From the NCBI RefSeq assembly GCF_002994745.2, contig NW_020126816.1:434001-498000 (forward strand): a stretch of 64,000 bases of DNA, written 5' to 3'. Shown in pieces: positions 35,666-46,678 of the stretch. Position numbers and translations under genes: made by a program. The stretch comes from Rosa chinensis. Its lineage: Eukaryota > Streptophyta > Magnoliopsida > Rosales > Rosaceae. Under the pieces are notes generated by a model, which ran no database searches, was not told the origin of the DNA, and saw only the letters and a program-made list of their open reading frames with translations. The first letter of the stretch is position 1, and the number at the start of each line of letters is the position of its first letter.

Positions 35666-38040
35666 TGATAGGAGCATAAAATGCGACGTTTATAATGTTT
35701 AAACCCTATATTTTGCTAAGTTATTTCCTTTATCTTGATCAATTTAACTTAGTTAGTGTTTTTCAGGTGAAAATGGAGTCTCAAGGTCCAAAAATGACTA
35801 AGGAATGCACAAGTGGCGCAGAAATGGAAAGAAATGAAGAAATGGAAGTTCTCCCAGTTTGACTAGGAAAAGGAATCCTAGTTGGAGTAGGAATCAGAAG
35901 CTGACTTGGATTCAAACTCTTAAGTCGCGGAAATTAGAAGTTCTACTTGGACAAGGAAACCCAATTATACTCAGATAAGGAATCCTAGTGTGATAAGGAG
36001 TCCCTGTTGGATAAGGATTACTCAAGAAGCTTCCAGAAGAGTGTAGAAGAATCGCAGAAAAGAAGTTTGTATTCAACTAGGAAACCTACTTGCATATGGA
36101 GTTCTACTCATACTAGGAGACCTGTGGAAGCTAGGAGAAGTCCATGGAACGTACAAGAATCATCTAGAAGTCTCAAGAAGGTCATATGCCGTGCACATGG
36201 AAGAGGAAGCAACAAGAGATTCGAATTACAAAGCAATATGGAGTTTGGACTTCTTGTTGAGTAAGGATTGGAGTAGCCGTGAGATTCTTGAAGGTTCTAG
36301 GGAGTTCTTGACGTTTCTACTTCAGAATAGGCGTGGAAGACATGTGAGAGGCATGTGATGCAAAGGAAAACCGAATGGGACTCAACTTGTGCCTCAAAAG
36401 TCAAATCCATTACAGATTCGGAAATCTGCCTGTGCAGATCAGTCAACTTCAACGGAGTGTCATAAATCTCTCAGAGCTCAGAAAATTATGATCTTTATAT
36501 GGTTGGAAAGCTACGGATGTCTAGTTTCCAGAGATTTTTACGGTTCATCAATAGCTATTTTCTAAAGGAAGTTATGGCCGTTTTAGTGGACTGAGGTCAA
36601 TCCTGCCGGAAATCTGTTTTGTGAGAAAGAAGTCCTAAATCAACACGAACTAAGAGAAACCAAGTAGAAACGAATTGGGAGTGCCTTGGGACGTTCTTCT
36701 ATATATACCTTGTGTATTAGACGTTCAGGGGTTACACTTTATTCTCCACAATTTCGTTTCTCACCGGTTTGCTCTTGAGTTTCAGGTTTTCGCGTCTTGC
36801 AAGTTCTATCCGTGCCATCCTCCATCTTTGCCGTGATCTTCACTTTGCGCCGCCGCCTTGGATCTGCGTTGGACCTTGGGACGTGTCTAAGGGTTGTTCT
36901 TACCATCTTCACCATGTTTTCTTCTCGGTTTTGTAACTTGTTAGATAGAAATTTCTGTTTTGATTTTCTGTGTAAAACCGAAACCATGAGTTAACTTTCT
37001 GATTTTTGGATGCAATTTTGATGTTCTTTTTGATGTTTGATGTGTTTGTGTGTCTTGAATGCTTGTTGGTTGCCGAATTCATGGATTGATAATTTGATTT
37101 TGTTTTATAGATAACTTTTGCATGTTTTTGTTCTTTGAGTGCACGCTTAGGATGATTGCATGTAATTGGAGCTAGTAATTAGGTTCATGCGTTGTGACCC
37201 TAATTCAATATGGTAGTGAAGGCTTTGGACAAAGGTCGAGATCAGATTATGCATGTGATGAATTGACTTGCGTTGAGTACTTGAATTTGCATGTTTATTG
37301 ACTAAACTTTCACTTGTTCTTAATGATTCGAATGCATGAGATCATGAGTTGCGTTGATTGTGTGATACCTGTTTTCGAAATATGTTGGATTAAGTGCGTT
37401 GCTTAATTGACTAAGTAAAGGGAAGTAAAATAAGGGACATTGGTTGCGTTGATCTTTGTTTCTTGGTTGATATCGTCCATGGTAATTAACAAGATTAAGG
37501 GATGCATGAATATGTTGTTCTTGAAAGGTTCTTGATAAATTGTTTTCCAAAAATTCTTCTTTTCCCACCTATGTATAGAAACGATTTTAATCTTTATTTT
37601 CTGGAAATTTTCTGTTTTTAATCTTCAAAAACCCCCCATCTTTATGTTTTCTTGTTTGTGTAAATATATAAAATTAATTTTAGGATTTTTAGATAGCATG
37701 TAAACTTAAATAATATGTAAATAATCTGAAAATATAATTTAATTCCGTGAATAGTGTTTTCGTGAATAGTAATTTGTGTTTGTGTTATACATGAATTTGT
37801 GTAGTTAGAATTTAACTAGAATTTGTTGTTTGTATTTGTGTTGTATATGGATTTCTAATTTAATTCTAACTTAACTTGTATATGTTCTTATAATTTTCGT
37901 GTGAATTTGTATATTCTTTCTTTTAATTTGTTGCTCACATGTTAGCACCCTCAATCCCCGGCTTGAACGATCCCTGCTTATCCTATACTAACGCTCGACA
38001 TTTTCAGGGTTTAAATTGGCGATTGCTTTTGCACGTATCA
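35666..38040 (+). repeat. LTR of element E (2,375 bp), distinct subfamily
   Basis: Begins TGATAGGAGCATAAAATGCG and ends GCACGTATCA. U3 and R differ from the other LTRs, but U5 keeps CAATCCCCGG (near 37951) and AACGATCCCTGCTTATCC. TATATATA at 36700-36707 is a likely TATA box. It carries CGTGAATAGT twice (near 37746 and 37761), a motif otherwise seen in leaders of A and C. Confidence 0.85.
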
Positions 38041-38393
38041 AATACAACCATGAAATTCTAGAATTATCAATTAAGCACTCGAAAAGAAAGTATTTTAGCT
38101 CAACAGCTCACTTAGGGTCAAATGAATCAGACTTAATCCTAGCATGCTTAATGAACCAAGTTACAATCCTATCTCAAATCTTCATACAAGTATCACAACG
38201 TCGATTAACCACAGAATTCAATTAAGTTCTATTTCGATTGTGAAAACCTTCAGCCATGAATTCAGAGACATGTTCATCCTAGACGTTAGGGGCATCCTAA
38301 GACTCAAACAAACAAAAAGACTGTAAAACCAACAAATTTTTTTTTTAATTTTATTTATAAAAAAAAAAACTAAAATAAAGGTGTAAACCCAGT
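38041..38393 (-). repeat. Inverted copy of a segment of the F/J interior
   Basis: This stretch matches the reverse complement of about 43857-44210 in element F, including diagnostic bases such as CTAGAATTATCAATTAAG. It is joined abruptly to E on the left. On the right it joins F's LTR via AGT, the bases that normally precede the LTR after a polypurine tract (TAGTTGATAGG). It is a fragment of another copy, or an inverted duplication, trapped between two elements. Confidence 0.75.
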
Positions 38394-41300
38394 TGATAGG
38401 AGCAAAAAGTGTGACAATATTATTGAATATGTGCCCCATTTTAGCCTTGTTTCTCCCTTAAGTTTAGTGTTTTGAGTCATTGAGTCGTTTTTAGAGTCTT
38501 GTTGAGTGTTTAGAGTGAAATAAGCGGAAAAAAATAAAATTCATGAAAAATCCTAGCTGGATCAGGATTCCTCACTGTCGACTGTTATTGCGGTTTTTAC
38601 ATTTTATTTTCTCTAGAAAATTATGATATTCTCCTGCTTGTTGTAGGAAACCTTGCCTGGTTGAACTCTTGGAAACAGCAATAATGGAGTCATAAAATAA
38701 AGTATTTAAGACATTTGACCAAGCAATGAAGAAGGGAAATAAAGGAGAAAGACGTTTTCAGCTGGAGAATAAAGGAGAAAGACGTTTTTTTAGTTGGGGA
38801 ATAAAAGAGAAAGATGTTTCAGCTGGAAAATAAATAAGAGAAAGACGTTTCAGCTTGGAAATTAAAGGAATTGCCCCATTATGAGAGGAGTTAAGGCCAT
38901 AAAGGAGACGTTTCAGTTAGGAAAGCCAACCAATGCTCCCCTATAAATAGGCAATGTCTAGAATAGAATAAGCATCACTTCCCAGCCAAGATCACTTCCC
39001 AGCCAAGATTATTTTCTGGCCTATCACTTTCTGGCCAAAAACCATTCCAAGACTGCCCAATTCACTCCTTAAACTTCCATCACCTACAAGACCGTGATGT
39101 CGCTCTTGGGAAGCGACCAATTTAACCCTGAAATGTCATTAGTAGTATAAAGTAAATAGGGATCGTTCTATTCCGGGGATTGAGGGTACACCTGTCATTG
39201 TCAAACAATTAAACAATTAAAATTAAAACAAAGTAAAATATTTACAAAAATATAACAAAATATATACATATTTACGAAAAAGGGGGGATTTTTGATTTTT
39301 GGTTTTCTAGTTTTAAACTAAGTTAAGAAAATAATTACAATGCAAAAACATAAAAATATAAATGGGATGCAAGAACAAAGATCAAATTCGAAACTCATGA
39401 TTAAAATTGATTCAAGTTCATCATTGTTCATCATAGTCATGCAAGAGGAGTTGATCATGTGAAACGTTCATAAGCAAACAATTTCCCATATTTTACTTTC
39501 AATGCTAAGTAACCTAAGCGAAAGCACCTAGATTAATTCTATCAAACATGCAATCAAACCCTAGAAAGCTAGTCAATCATGTCATGTTTAATGCATTAAG
39601 CACCTAGAAAGGCTATCAACTCAAATGTGCAACTTAGTATGGAAAAGTCCACCTAATTGCAATCTTCTTTGATTAAATTCGGTTTTTGTACAAAACCTTT
39701 ACTACTTATTGATTCAAGAACACAAAACCAAAAAGTTGATCCATGTTCTCAAATTCGTAGCAACATTCACATAAAACCCTAAATGTTTCGAACCATTCAA
39801 GATTATCATACAAAAGATTTCTATCATGCAAATTTAATCAAACACTCACACAAAAGCAACCATAAATCACAATATATGAATATGAAAATTAACAATTAAT
39901 CATAAAATTTCAGAAAACAACACTTGTTCATACATATGTGTCAACTAAGGCAAAACCAACGAAAATACAAAGCAAAGGTACAAGGAGAATCGGATTACAC
40001 CGTGATGAAGATGAGATGAATGAAGTGATGAATGGTCTCTTGAATTTCGAAAGCAATCTTCAAGGATGGTGATGGATGATGTGCACGGCTTGTCTTCTTC
40101 TTCCTTGGCCTTGCTTGAACTTCGTGGTTGCCCTAGAGGATGGAGAAGAGCACGGCTAGCTAGAGAGAGTTTCTGATTTTTTTCTCAAAGTGTAAATGCA
40201 AAAGTGTGGAACTCCTTGACGTTGAGAGAAGAGAGGAATATATAGGGGACGGCCCCTAGGTCTCCATGACGTCAAAAACCCTAGAAAAGCTCACGGCTAT
40301 TGCTTGCTTTGTCCACATATTTTCCTCCAATGAATTCTTGCCACATAAGCCCTATGAAGTGGTGCAACCAATCACAAAATTCCAATATTAATTCCCTAAA
40401 TAATTCTTGCCGAAATATGTAGATAATTTCTGATTTTATACACCAATTTCGGCAACAATATATTTAGAGAATAAAGGGGGATGAACCTAGACTCCTTTGA
40501 AAGCTTTTTGTGTTCAACACATATTCTCTTTCCTTTAAAAGCTCCCTAAGAAATCTCCACGAAATCTCTTTATTTTTCTGATTTTTCCACACGGCAAAAA
40601 CCCTAATTTCTCTCTTCATTATCTCTTGGCCGAATTCCCTAGGGTTTGCACGGCATTCCCTTGTTTTCCTCTTGGCTTGGACGGCTAGGAGTCTTCTAGG
40701 GTTTATCTCTTGATTTATTTCCATAAAAATAGCCCTAGAAAATCTCCCTAGAAAATCTCCTTTTAATTTCTGATTTTCCACGTCACCTCCTTGTTTCTCT
40801 CTTGCAAATTCACGGCAAAACATCTTTAGGGCTAGGGATTGCGTCACAAACCCTAGTTCCATGGGCTCTTGTGGGCTTTTATCCAATTAGCCGAAAATCC
40901 AACAAGTCTTGAGAGTTTTTGGGCCTCCATGCGTCACCTCTATGCCATGTCATCATCTAGAGTCTTCAAGAAGCTTCTCTCATGCCATGTCACTTCATTA
41001 ATTCGATCTCCATTCATGGTTGGCTCAAGAGTCTTGTTTTGGCAAGCTTTCCTTTTCTGGACAGGGTTTCCTGGTTGGACCAGGAAAACTTCTTTTCTTC
41101 ATTTCTGCTCATTTGTGCTTCCCTTTGTACTTCATCTTGTCTCCCTCCAACGTTGGCTAGCTTCTCTCTCTCCATTTGTGAGCTCGTTTCAGCTCATTTG
41201 TGACAAGGACCTGAAAATAGAAACTAGTAAGAAAAATAGAAACTTTCCTAAAATGAAAAATGGCAACTTTCCTAAACTGAAAATGGGAAACTTTCTAAAA

Positions 41301-42460
41301 ATGAAAAATAGAAACTACCGAAAATAGAAACTTTCTACAAATAGGAACTTTCCCAATCAAAGAATGGAAACTTTCCTAAACAGGGTTTTATTAAGGAAAT
41401 AACGCAGAAAATGTAGGGAAATGCAGTTAAAACGTCGCATTAAAATGCTCCTATCAGACCGTGACACCATCCATCCATCAATCTACAAAGCTCTAAGGCG
41501 CTGAGTCAAGGACGCTCCACCACCATCGCAGAGACGAGTTCATCACCGTGTTGCTAAGCCGCTGAGGAAAGCTTCAAAGTGTAACTATGACTCTACTTAT
41601 AATTTTTGTTTCGGTTTTGTGTGTTTCAATTTGTGAGTTGTGTAATTGGAGACATGGAATTTTCAGAATATTTTTATTAATATTTTTGAGATTTTCAGTT
41701 TATTATTGAGTTAATTTCGAGAATTCTTTTATGATGCATGTTACAATCTTGTGCCCTTTTACGTGTTTAGGTAATTTTCAGAGTTAGGTTAATAAGTTTG
41801 CATGCTAGAATAATGGTGAGAGTTCTTGTGTATTTGCTTAATTTGCCAAGAGTAATTGTTATTTGTTAAGGCGCTGAGTTAAACAAGTAGCAATTAGTTC
41901 TAAAAAGTGGTAAAAACTATGTTCAATGGTTAAACGATTCTGGAAATTACGTGTTAAATTCTATGTCTAATGGTTAATTTGCACGTGTGAGTTGACTCGA
42001 GGGTTAGATAATACTACTAGTTAAGAGAATTACGCTGAGTGTTTTCGAAAATTAGTAGTATTAGGCTTGGTAAGGACTTTTCCGATTCAAGCCTACATTA
42101 GAATGAATCAGATAAGTGGATTGATCTGCTGAGGCTTTTCATTTGAGCTCTTATCTGCTTAAGGTGGGCACATTTTTGTAGCATGTTGAAATGAATTTTC
42201 TGTTTTTACACTTAGTAATTTCTGAGTGGTATTGGTCTAGGTTAGGGAAGTCGATCATTGTAGATAATTTTATTTGCTTTGTTTTTATTTTTAGTAGATT
42301 AGAAACCAAATTCCAAAACCCCCATTTTATTCTTTTATTTGTTAATTGACCTTTTTGTGTAGGTGTACCCTACAATCCCCGGACTGAACGATCCCTGCTT
42401 ATCCTATACTGACAACTACATTTTGCAGGGTTAAATTGTGAGGCTATTTCAGCCGAATCA
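38394..42460 (+). repeat. 5' LTR of element F, interrupted by a solo LTR
   Basis: TGATAGGAGC... with TATAAATA at 38942-38949 and CACTTCCCAGCC repeats. It is broken at 39094 by the 2,362-bp solo LTR and resumes after GACCG to AGCCGAATCA (normally AGCCGCATCA). Without the insert it measures about 1.7 kb. Confidence 0.9.
39095..41456 (-). repeat. Solo LTR of the C-type subfamily (2,362 bp)
   Basis: TGATGTCGCTC...CTCCTATCA with TSD GACCG at 39090-39094 and 41457-41461, so it is an intact insertion site with no interior. It is closest to the LTRs of C (CTCTTGGGAAGCGACC end). The end next to the former primer site forms a perfect hairpin: stem GTCGCT, loop CTTGGGA, stem AGCGAC. Recombination between two LTRs is the usual origin. 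Confidence 0.92.
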
Positions 42461-42465
42461 ATTTT

Positions 42466-42483
42466 TGGCGCCGTTGCCGGGGA
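42466..42483 (+). other. Primer-binding site of element F, tRNA-Asp
   Basis: TGGCGCCGTTGCCGGGGA, perfect. CCGGGGATTG at 42477-42486 is complementary to CAATCCCCGG in U5 at 42373-42382. Confidence 0.9.
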
Positions 42484-45420
42484 TTGTTAAAATCCCTTGC
42501 ACATAAAGTGTCATCGATTTTTTTTGCATATAGAATGCATGCTAATTTTTGTTCTACACTTGTGGAATGGTGACAAATTGCAATTTCGGTTAGGCCAAGC
42601 TTTAATTGTGATTTAGTTTAAGTTTTATGAGTGTTACGAAATTAAGCATGTCTTTTATCATTGTTGTACAATTTGTAGAAGTTGTTTTTTTAAGCATATT
42701 GTAAATTGTATGTGTTTCACTTAGATTTTTTTTTTTTCCAGCATTTTGTAAATTGTATATTGTAAATTGTAGAACGAGTTTTTTTTTTTAGCATGTTGTA
42801 AATTGTATGTGTTTCACTTAGATTAATATACTTAGGTTATGAATTTAGCTAAATACTTAATTGTTGTAAGTGTGTAAAATCGTATGAGTAGACAAGGGCC
42901 CTTTTGTTAATATTGGCCTAAACCCTTCATTAGTACCTTGCTGAGGTCTCTTGAGGTTGAGGGCGGCCTTTATTAACACTTGGAGAACGGTCTAACACAT
43001 AAGTTAATTTCCCAGCTGAGTAAGGGGCATACGGATGGTGTCTTAGATTGGGACCCTGGGTGATGGGTTCAATTGGATCTCAGAGATACTATAGAATGAG
43101 CGTAAACCTCTATGTGGGAGTAGCCGATAGGGGCCTAATCCTCAATGAGGGAGTAGCCTCCGTAGTATCACTAAAATGAGTCCTCCCTCTCACTTACCTC
43201 TTAATCTGGCCATTCGGCCTTCTGAAACAAAGGAAAGAGACTTATGTCTGGGCGACTATCCATATATCGTATCTCACTAATAGTAGTGGTTTCTATTGGG
43301 CTCGACTTACAACTTGGAATCAATTGAGATATTAACTATGTTTATAATAATAAAAATAATAAGAAAAAAAAAAAGAAAAAAAAATCATGTGTGACCTGCT
43401 TAAGGTATATTGGATTAAACATGACTTTATCGAGGGTAGCTGTTCTATAGTCCCTTTGCACACCGAGGTCCTCTGTTCCAGTACCTAAGTATGTAAATGT
43501 AAAGGTAACTTAGAAAGTAGGAAAGGCATACTGTTTGTATCCGGACCTTGTATATGTTACTAACACTTGACCCAAGGAATGTGCACGTGTGAACAAGGAG
43601 AAGAGTCCAGGCTGAAGGACTATAAATATTAAGCGCTGCATGGGAGGCAACCCATTTCAATTGAAGCTGTGGAGGAGCCATCAACGAGAGTTTGACATTT
43701 CTATCCCTTCACTTGCTTAGGTTGAATTGTACTTGTGTCTTTGTTTGTTTGTTTATTTTACCCTTCCCTTATTTTCGTAGCCCCCCATATTTACGGTCTA
43801 TATACCATATTTCTTGCCTACATTGAGGACAATGTAGATTCTAAGTGTGGGGTGGGTTTACACCTTTATTTTAGTTTTTTTTTTTTATAAATAAAATTAA
43901 AAAAAAAATTTGTTGGTTTTACAGTCTTTTTGTTTGTTTGAGTCTTAGGATGCCCCTAACGTCTAGGATGAACATGTCTCTGAATTCATGGCTGAAGGTT
44001 TTCACAATCGAAATAGGACTTAATTGAATTCTGTGGTTAATCGACGTTGTGATACTTGTATGAAGATTTGAGATAGGATTGTAACTTGGTTCATTAAGCA
44101 TGCTAGGATTAAGTCTGATTCATTTGACCCTAAGTGAGCTGTTGAGCTAAAATACTTTCTTTTCGAGTGCTTAATTGATAATTCTAGAATTTCATGGTTG
44201 TATTTGCAAAACCTCATCATTCTTTGAAAATCCAATGATCATGTGCCATAGATTTTAGTGGACTAGAGAATACTAGAACTCGGCTGTTGTGACTGTCAAA
44301 ACTTGTATGCCATAATATGCCCTGATCCTGGATAGGATAGAAGGCATTAGGGTAACCACCATAGCCAAACAAGCATGTGTCCCCAATTGTGCCCGTCGTG
44401 GGACTCCTTAGAATGAACCCCTTTGAGCCTACGTTGAAAACCTTTGTTTCATCACCCTCACTACCCTACCATGAGCTTAGTACAGGATATCTCTACCCTT
44501 GTCTTAGGGACTTAGTAGAGCATGACATAGTATGTAGGGGTGACGATGAAAGACAAGTGTGGGGTGGGGAAAATCCAAGAAAAAAAAAAAGAAAAAAAAA
44601 AAATTTGCCGTAAAAAAAAAAATTAAAGAAAATGAAAATGAAAAAGAAAGAAAGAAAAGCGGCAAAATAGAAGAAAAATTGAAAAGAAAACTCTTGGGAA
44701 ATTGTTGAAGTGTGGTTTTGGACTTTCAAATTTGTAGAAGGCTCAAAGTTGAAAATTATGCCTTTGTCCATTCCCATGTTGGTTAGAGTGAAGGTTTGGC
44801 CCAAAAACAATGATATTTGGCGTACAAAAATGGTGACATAAGGTGGTCCATATATGCTCTGCTAGGTCCTTAGGATTTTTGTATCCTTAATCTTCATTTC
44901 GAAAACCCTAGCTTAGCCCCATTACAACCTGTTTTAAGTGCTGACTTGATCCTTGAGATGGGCAGCCTTTGGTTAGTGGAGTCAGGTACGCAGTCGAGCT
45001 TATGGTTTAGGTCCATTTGTGCACTTAGTCATTTCATGAGGTCTTTAAAAATTCTTCACAAAATGTGTTTATTGATGAAATATGCAAGCTGTTTGTTGCC
45101 TTACAATTTATTCTCTTGCATATACTTGAGAGTGAAGCTTTTAAGCATAGCCACTTCTGAGAGAAAAATCGAGAGTATGCCCTGTGAGTTTGGATTGGAC
45201 TTGTTCGAAACATGCTATCATTCACTGTATAACTTAAGTTCTCCATATCTTGCTTAGTCATATGAATGTCACAAGTTTATTAACCATGGAATTATGTATG
45301 CGATTTTGATTAAGTGTTTAACATGAAAGCCATGAGTTTGGAGTCTCTGAGACAACAGTTAGGGGAAGTAGAGTCATTTACTTGTTTTTTGTCTAGTCTT
45401 TGTTCTGTTTTATATTTTTG
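42484..45420 (+). other. Non-coding interior of element F
   Basis: Leader block with GAGGTTGAGGGCGGCC near 42953, an A-rich stretch near 43350-43383, GCGCTGCATGGGAGGCAACC near 43634, then sequence homologous to J on both sides of the C insertion. It therefore shows what J looked like before C. No coding domain. Confidence 0.75.
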
Positions 45421-45459
45421 TTTTGCTAAGGGACTAGCAAAAGCTAAGTGTGGGGTAGT
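45421..45459 (+). promoter_or_regulatory. Hairpin and polypurine tract of element F
   Basis: TTTTGCTA / AGGGAC / TAGCAAAA at 45421-45442, then AAGTGTGGGGTAGT ending at 45459. Confidence 0.8.
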
Positions 45460-46124
45460 TGATAGGAGCAAAAAGTGTGACAATATTATTGAATATGTGC
45501 CCCATTTTAGCCTTGTTTCTCCCTTAAGTTTAGTGTTTTGAGTCATTGAGTCGTTTTTAGAGTCTTGTTGAGTGTTTAGAGTGAAATAAGCGGAAAAAAA
45601 TAAAATTCATGAAAAATCCTAGCTGGATCAGGATTCCTCACTGTCGACTGTTATTGCGGTTTTTACATTTTATTTTCTCTAGAAAATTATGATATTCTCC
45701 TGCTTGTTGTAGGAAACCTTGCCTGGTTGAACTCTTGGAAACAGCAATGATGGAGTCATAAAATAAAGTATTTAAGACATTTGACCAAGCAATGAAGAAG
45801 GGAAATAAAGGAGAAAGACGTTTTCAGCTGGAGAATAAAGGAGAAAGACGTTTTTTTAGTTGGGGAATAAAAGAGAAAGATGTTTCAGCTGGAAAATAAA
45901 TAAGAGAAAGACGTTTCAGCTTGGAAATTAAAGGAATTGCCCCATTATGAGAGGAGTTAAGGCCATAAAGGAGACGTTTCAGTTGGGAAAGCCAACCAAT
46001 GCTCCCCTATAAATAGGCAATGTCCAGAATAGAATAAGCATCACTTCCCAGCCAAGATCACTTCCCAGCCAAGATTATTTTCTGGCCTATCACTTTCTGG
46101 CCAAAAACCATTCCAAGACTGCCC
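45460..46124 (+). repeat. Truncated 3' LTR of element F
   Basis: Same as 38394-39055 with about three differences, up to CCAAGACTGCCC, where the 5' copy continues AATTCAC but this one turns into an oppositely oriented LTR. The remaining ~1.1 kb and any TSD are lost. Confidence 0.88.
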
Positions 46125-46678
46125 TCTCATAATAGGGGAGCATTGGTTGGCTTTCCCAACTGAAACATCTCCTTTAAGGCCTTAACTCCTCTCATAATGG
46201 GGCAATTCCTTTAATTTCCAAGCTGAAACGTCTTTTTCTTATTTATTTTCCAGTTGAAACATCTTTCTCTTTTATTCTTCAACTGAAAACGTCTTTCTCC
46301 TTTATTCCCCAACTGAAAACGTCTTTCTCCTTTATTCCCCTTCTTCATTGCTTGGTCAAATATCTTAATGCTTTATTTTATGACTCAATCATTGCTGTTT
46401 CCAAGAGTTCCACCAAGCAAGGTTTCCTACAACAAGCAGGAGAATATCAGAATTTTCTAGAGAAAATAAAATGTAAAGACCGCAAAAATAGTCGACAGTG
46501 AGGAATCCTGATCTAGCTAGGATTTTTCATGAATTTTACTTTTTCCGCTTATTTCACTCCAAATACTCAACAACACTCTAAAAACGACTCAATGACTCAA
46601 AACACTAAACTTAAGGGAGAAACAAGGCTAAAATGGGGCACATATTCAATAATATTGTCACACTTTTTGCTCCTATCA
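46125..46678 (-). repeat. LTR fragment K, inverted relative to F's 3' LTR
   Basis: Minus-strand U3 start of a J/F-group LTR: sense TGATAGGAGC to CCAATGCTCCCCTAT. It ends at the satellite on the right with the normal LTR end CTCCTATCA, and joins F head to head on the left. Its repeat copy number (CGTCTTTCTCC units) differs from F's arm, so it is a different LTR copy, not a simple fold-back of F. Confidence 0.82.

Larger units (their letters stand above)
35437..38040 (+). mobile_element. Element E: 3' end and LTR of a plus-strand element, 5' part missing
   Basis: 35437-35665 is the end of an interior (GTTGAAGGGCAATAGAG, also found inverted in B), then the conserved hairpin, polypurine tract and a complete LTR at 35666-38040. 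Everything upstream is missing: its left neighbour is D, and beyond D lies minus-strand pol. The right flank begins AATAC; with the other end lost no TSD can be confirmed. Confidence 0.82.
38394..46124 (+). mobile_element. Element F: coding-less LTR retrotransposon, 3' LTR truncated, 5' LTR split by a solo LTR
   Basis: 5' LTR at 38394-39094 and 41462-42460, tRNA-Asp site 42466-42483, interior 42461-45459 (2,999 bp), hairpin and polypurine tract before 45460, and the first 665 bp of the 3' LTR to 46124. About three substitutions distinguish the two LTRs over that overlap. No coding domain. Same group as J and D. Confidence 0.9.
45460..46678. repeat. Large imperfect inverted repeat made of two LTR fragments
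   Basis: Arms of about 555 bp (45460-46015 and 46125-46678) in opposite orientation around a spacer of about 110 bp. The junction TCTCATAATAGGGG resembles both CTCTCATAATGGGG and TTTATAGGGG of the LTR, which suggests joining at short similarity. Confidence 0.75.

Noticed and set aside
36007..36264. Open frame of 85 codons in E's LTR
   Set aside because: Lies upstream of the TATA box inside U3, with repetitive AGGAGT/CTAGG wording and no domain; treated as chance.
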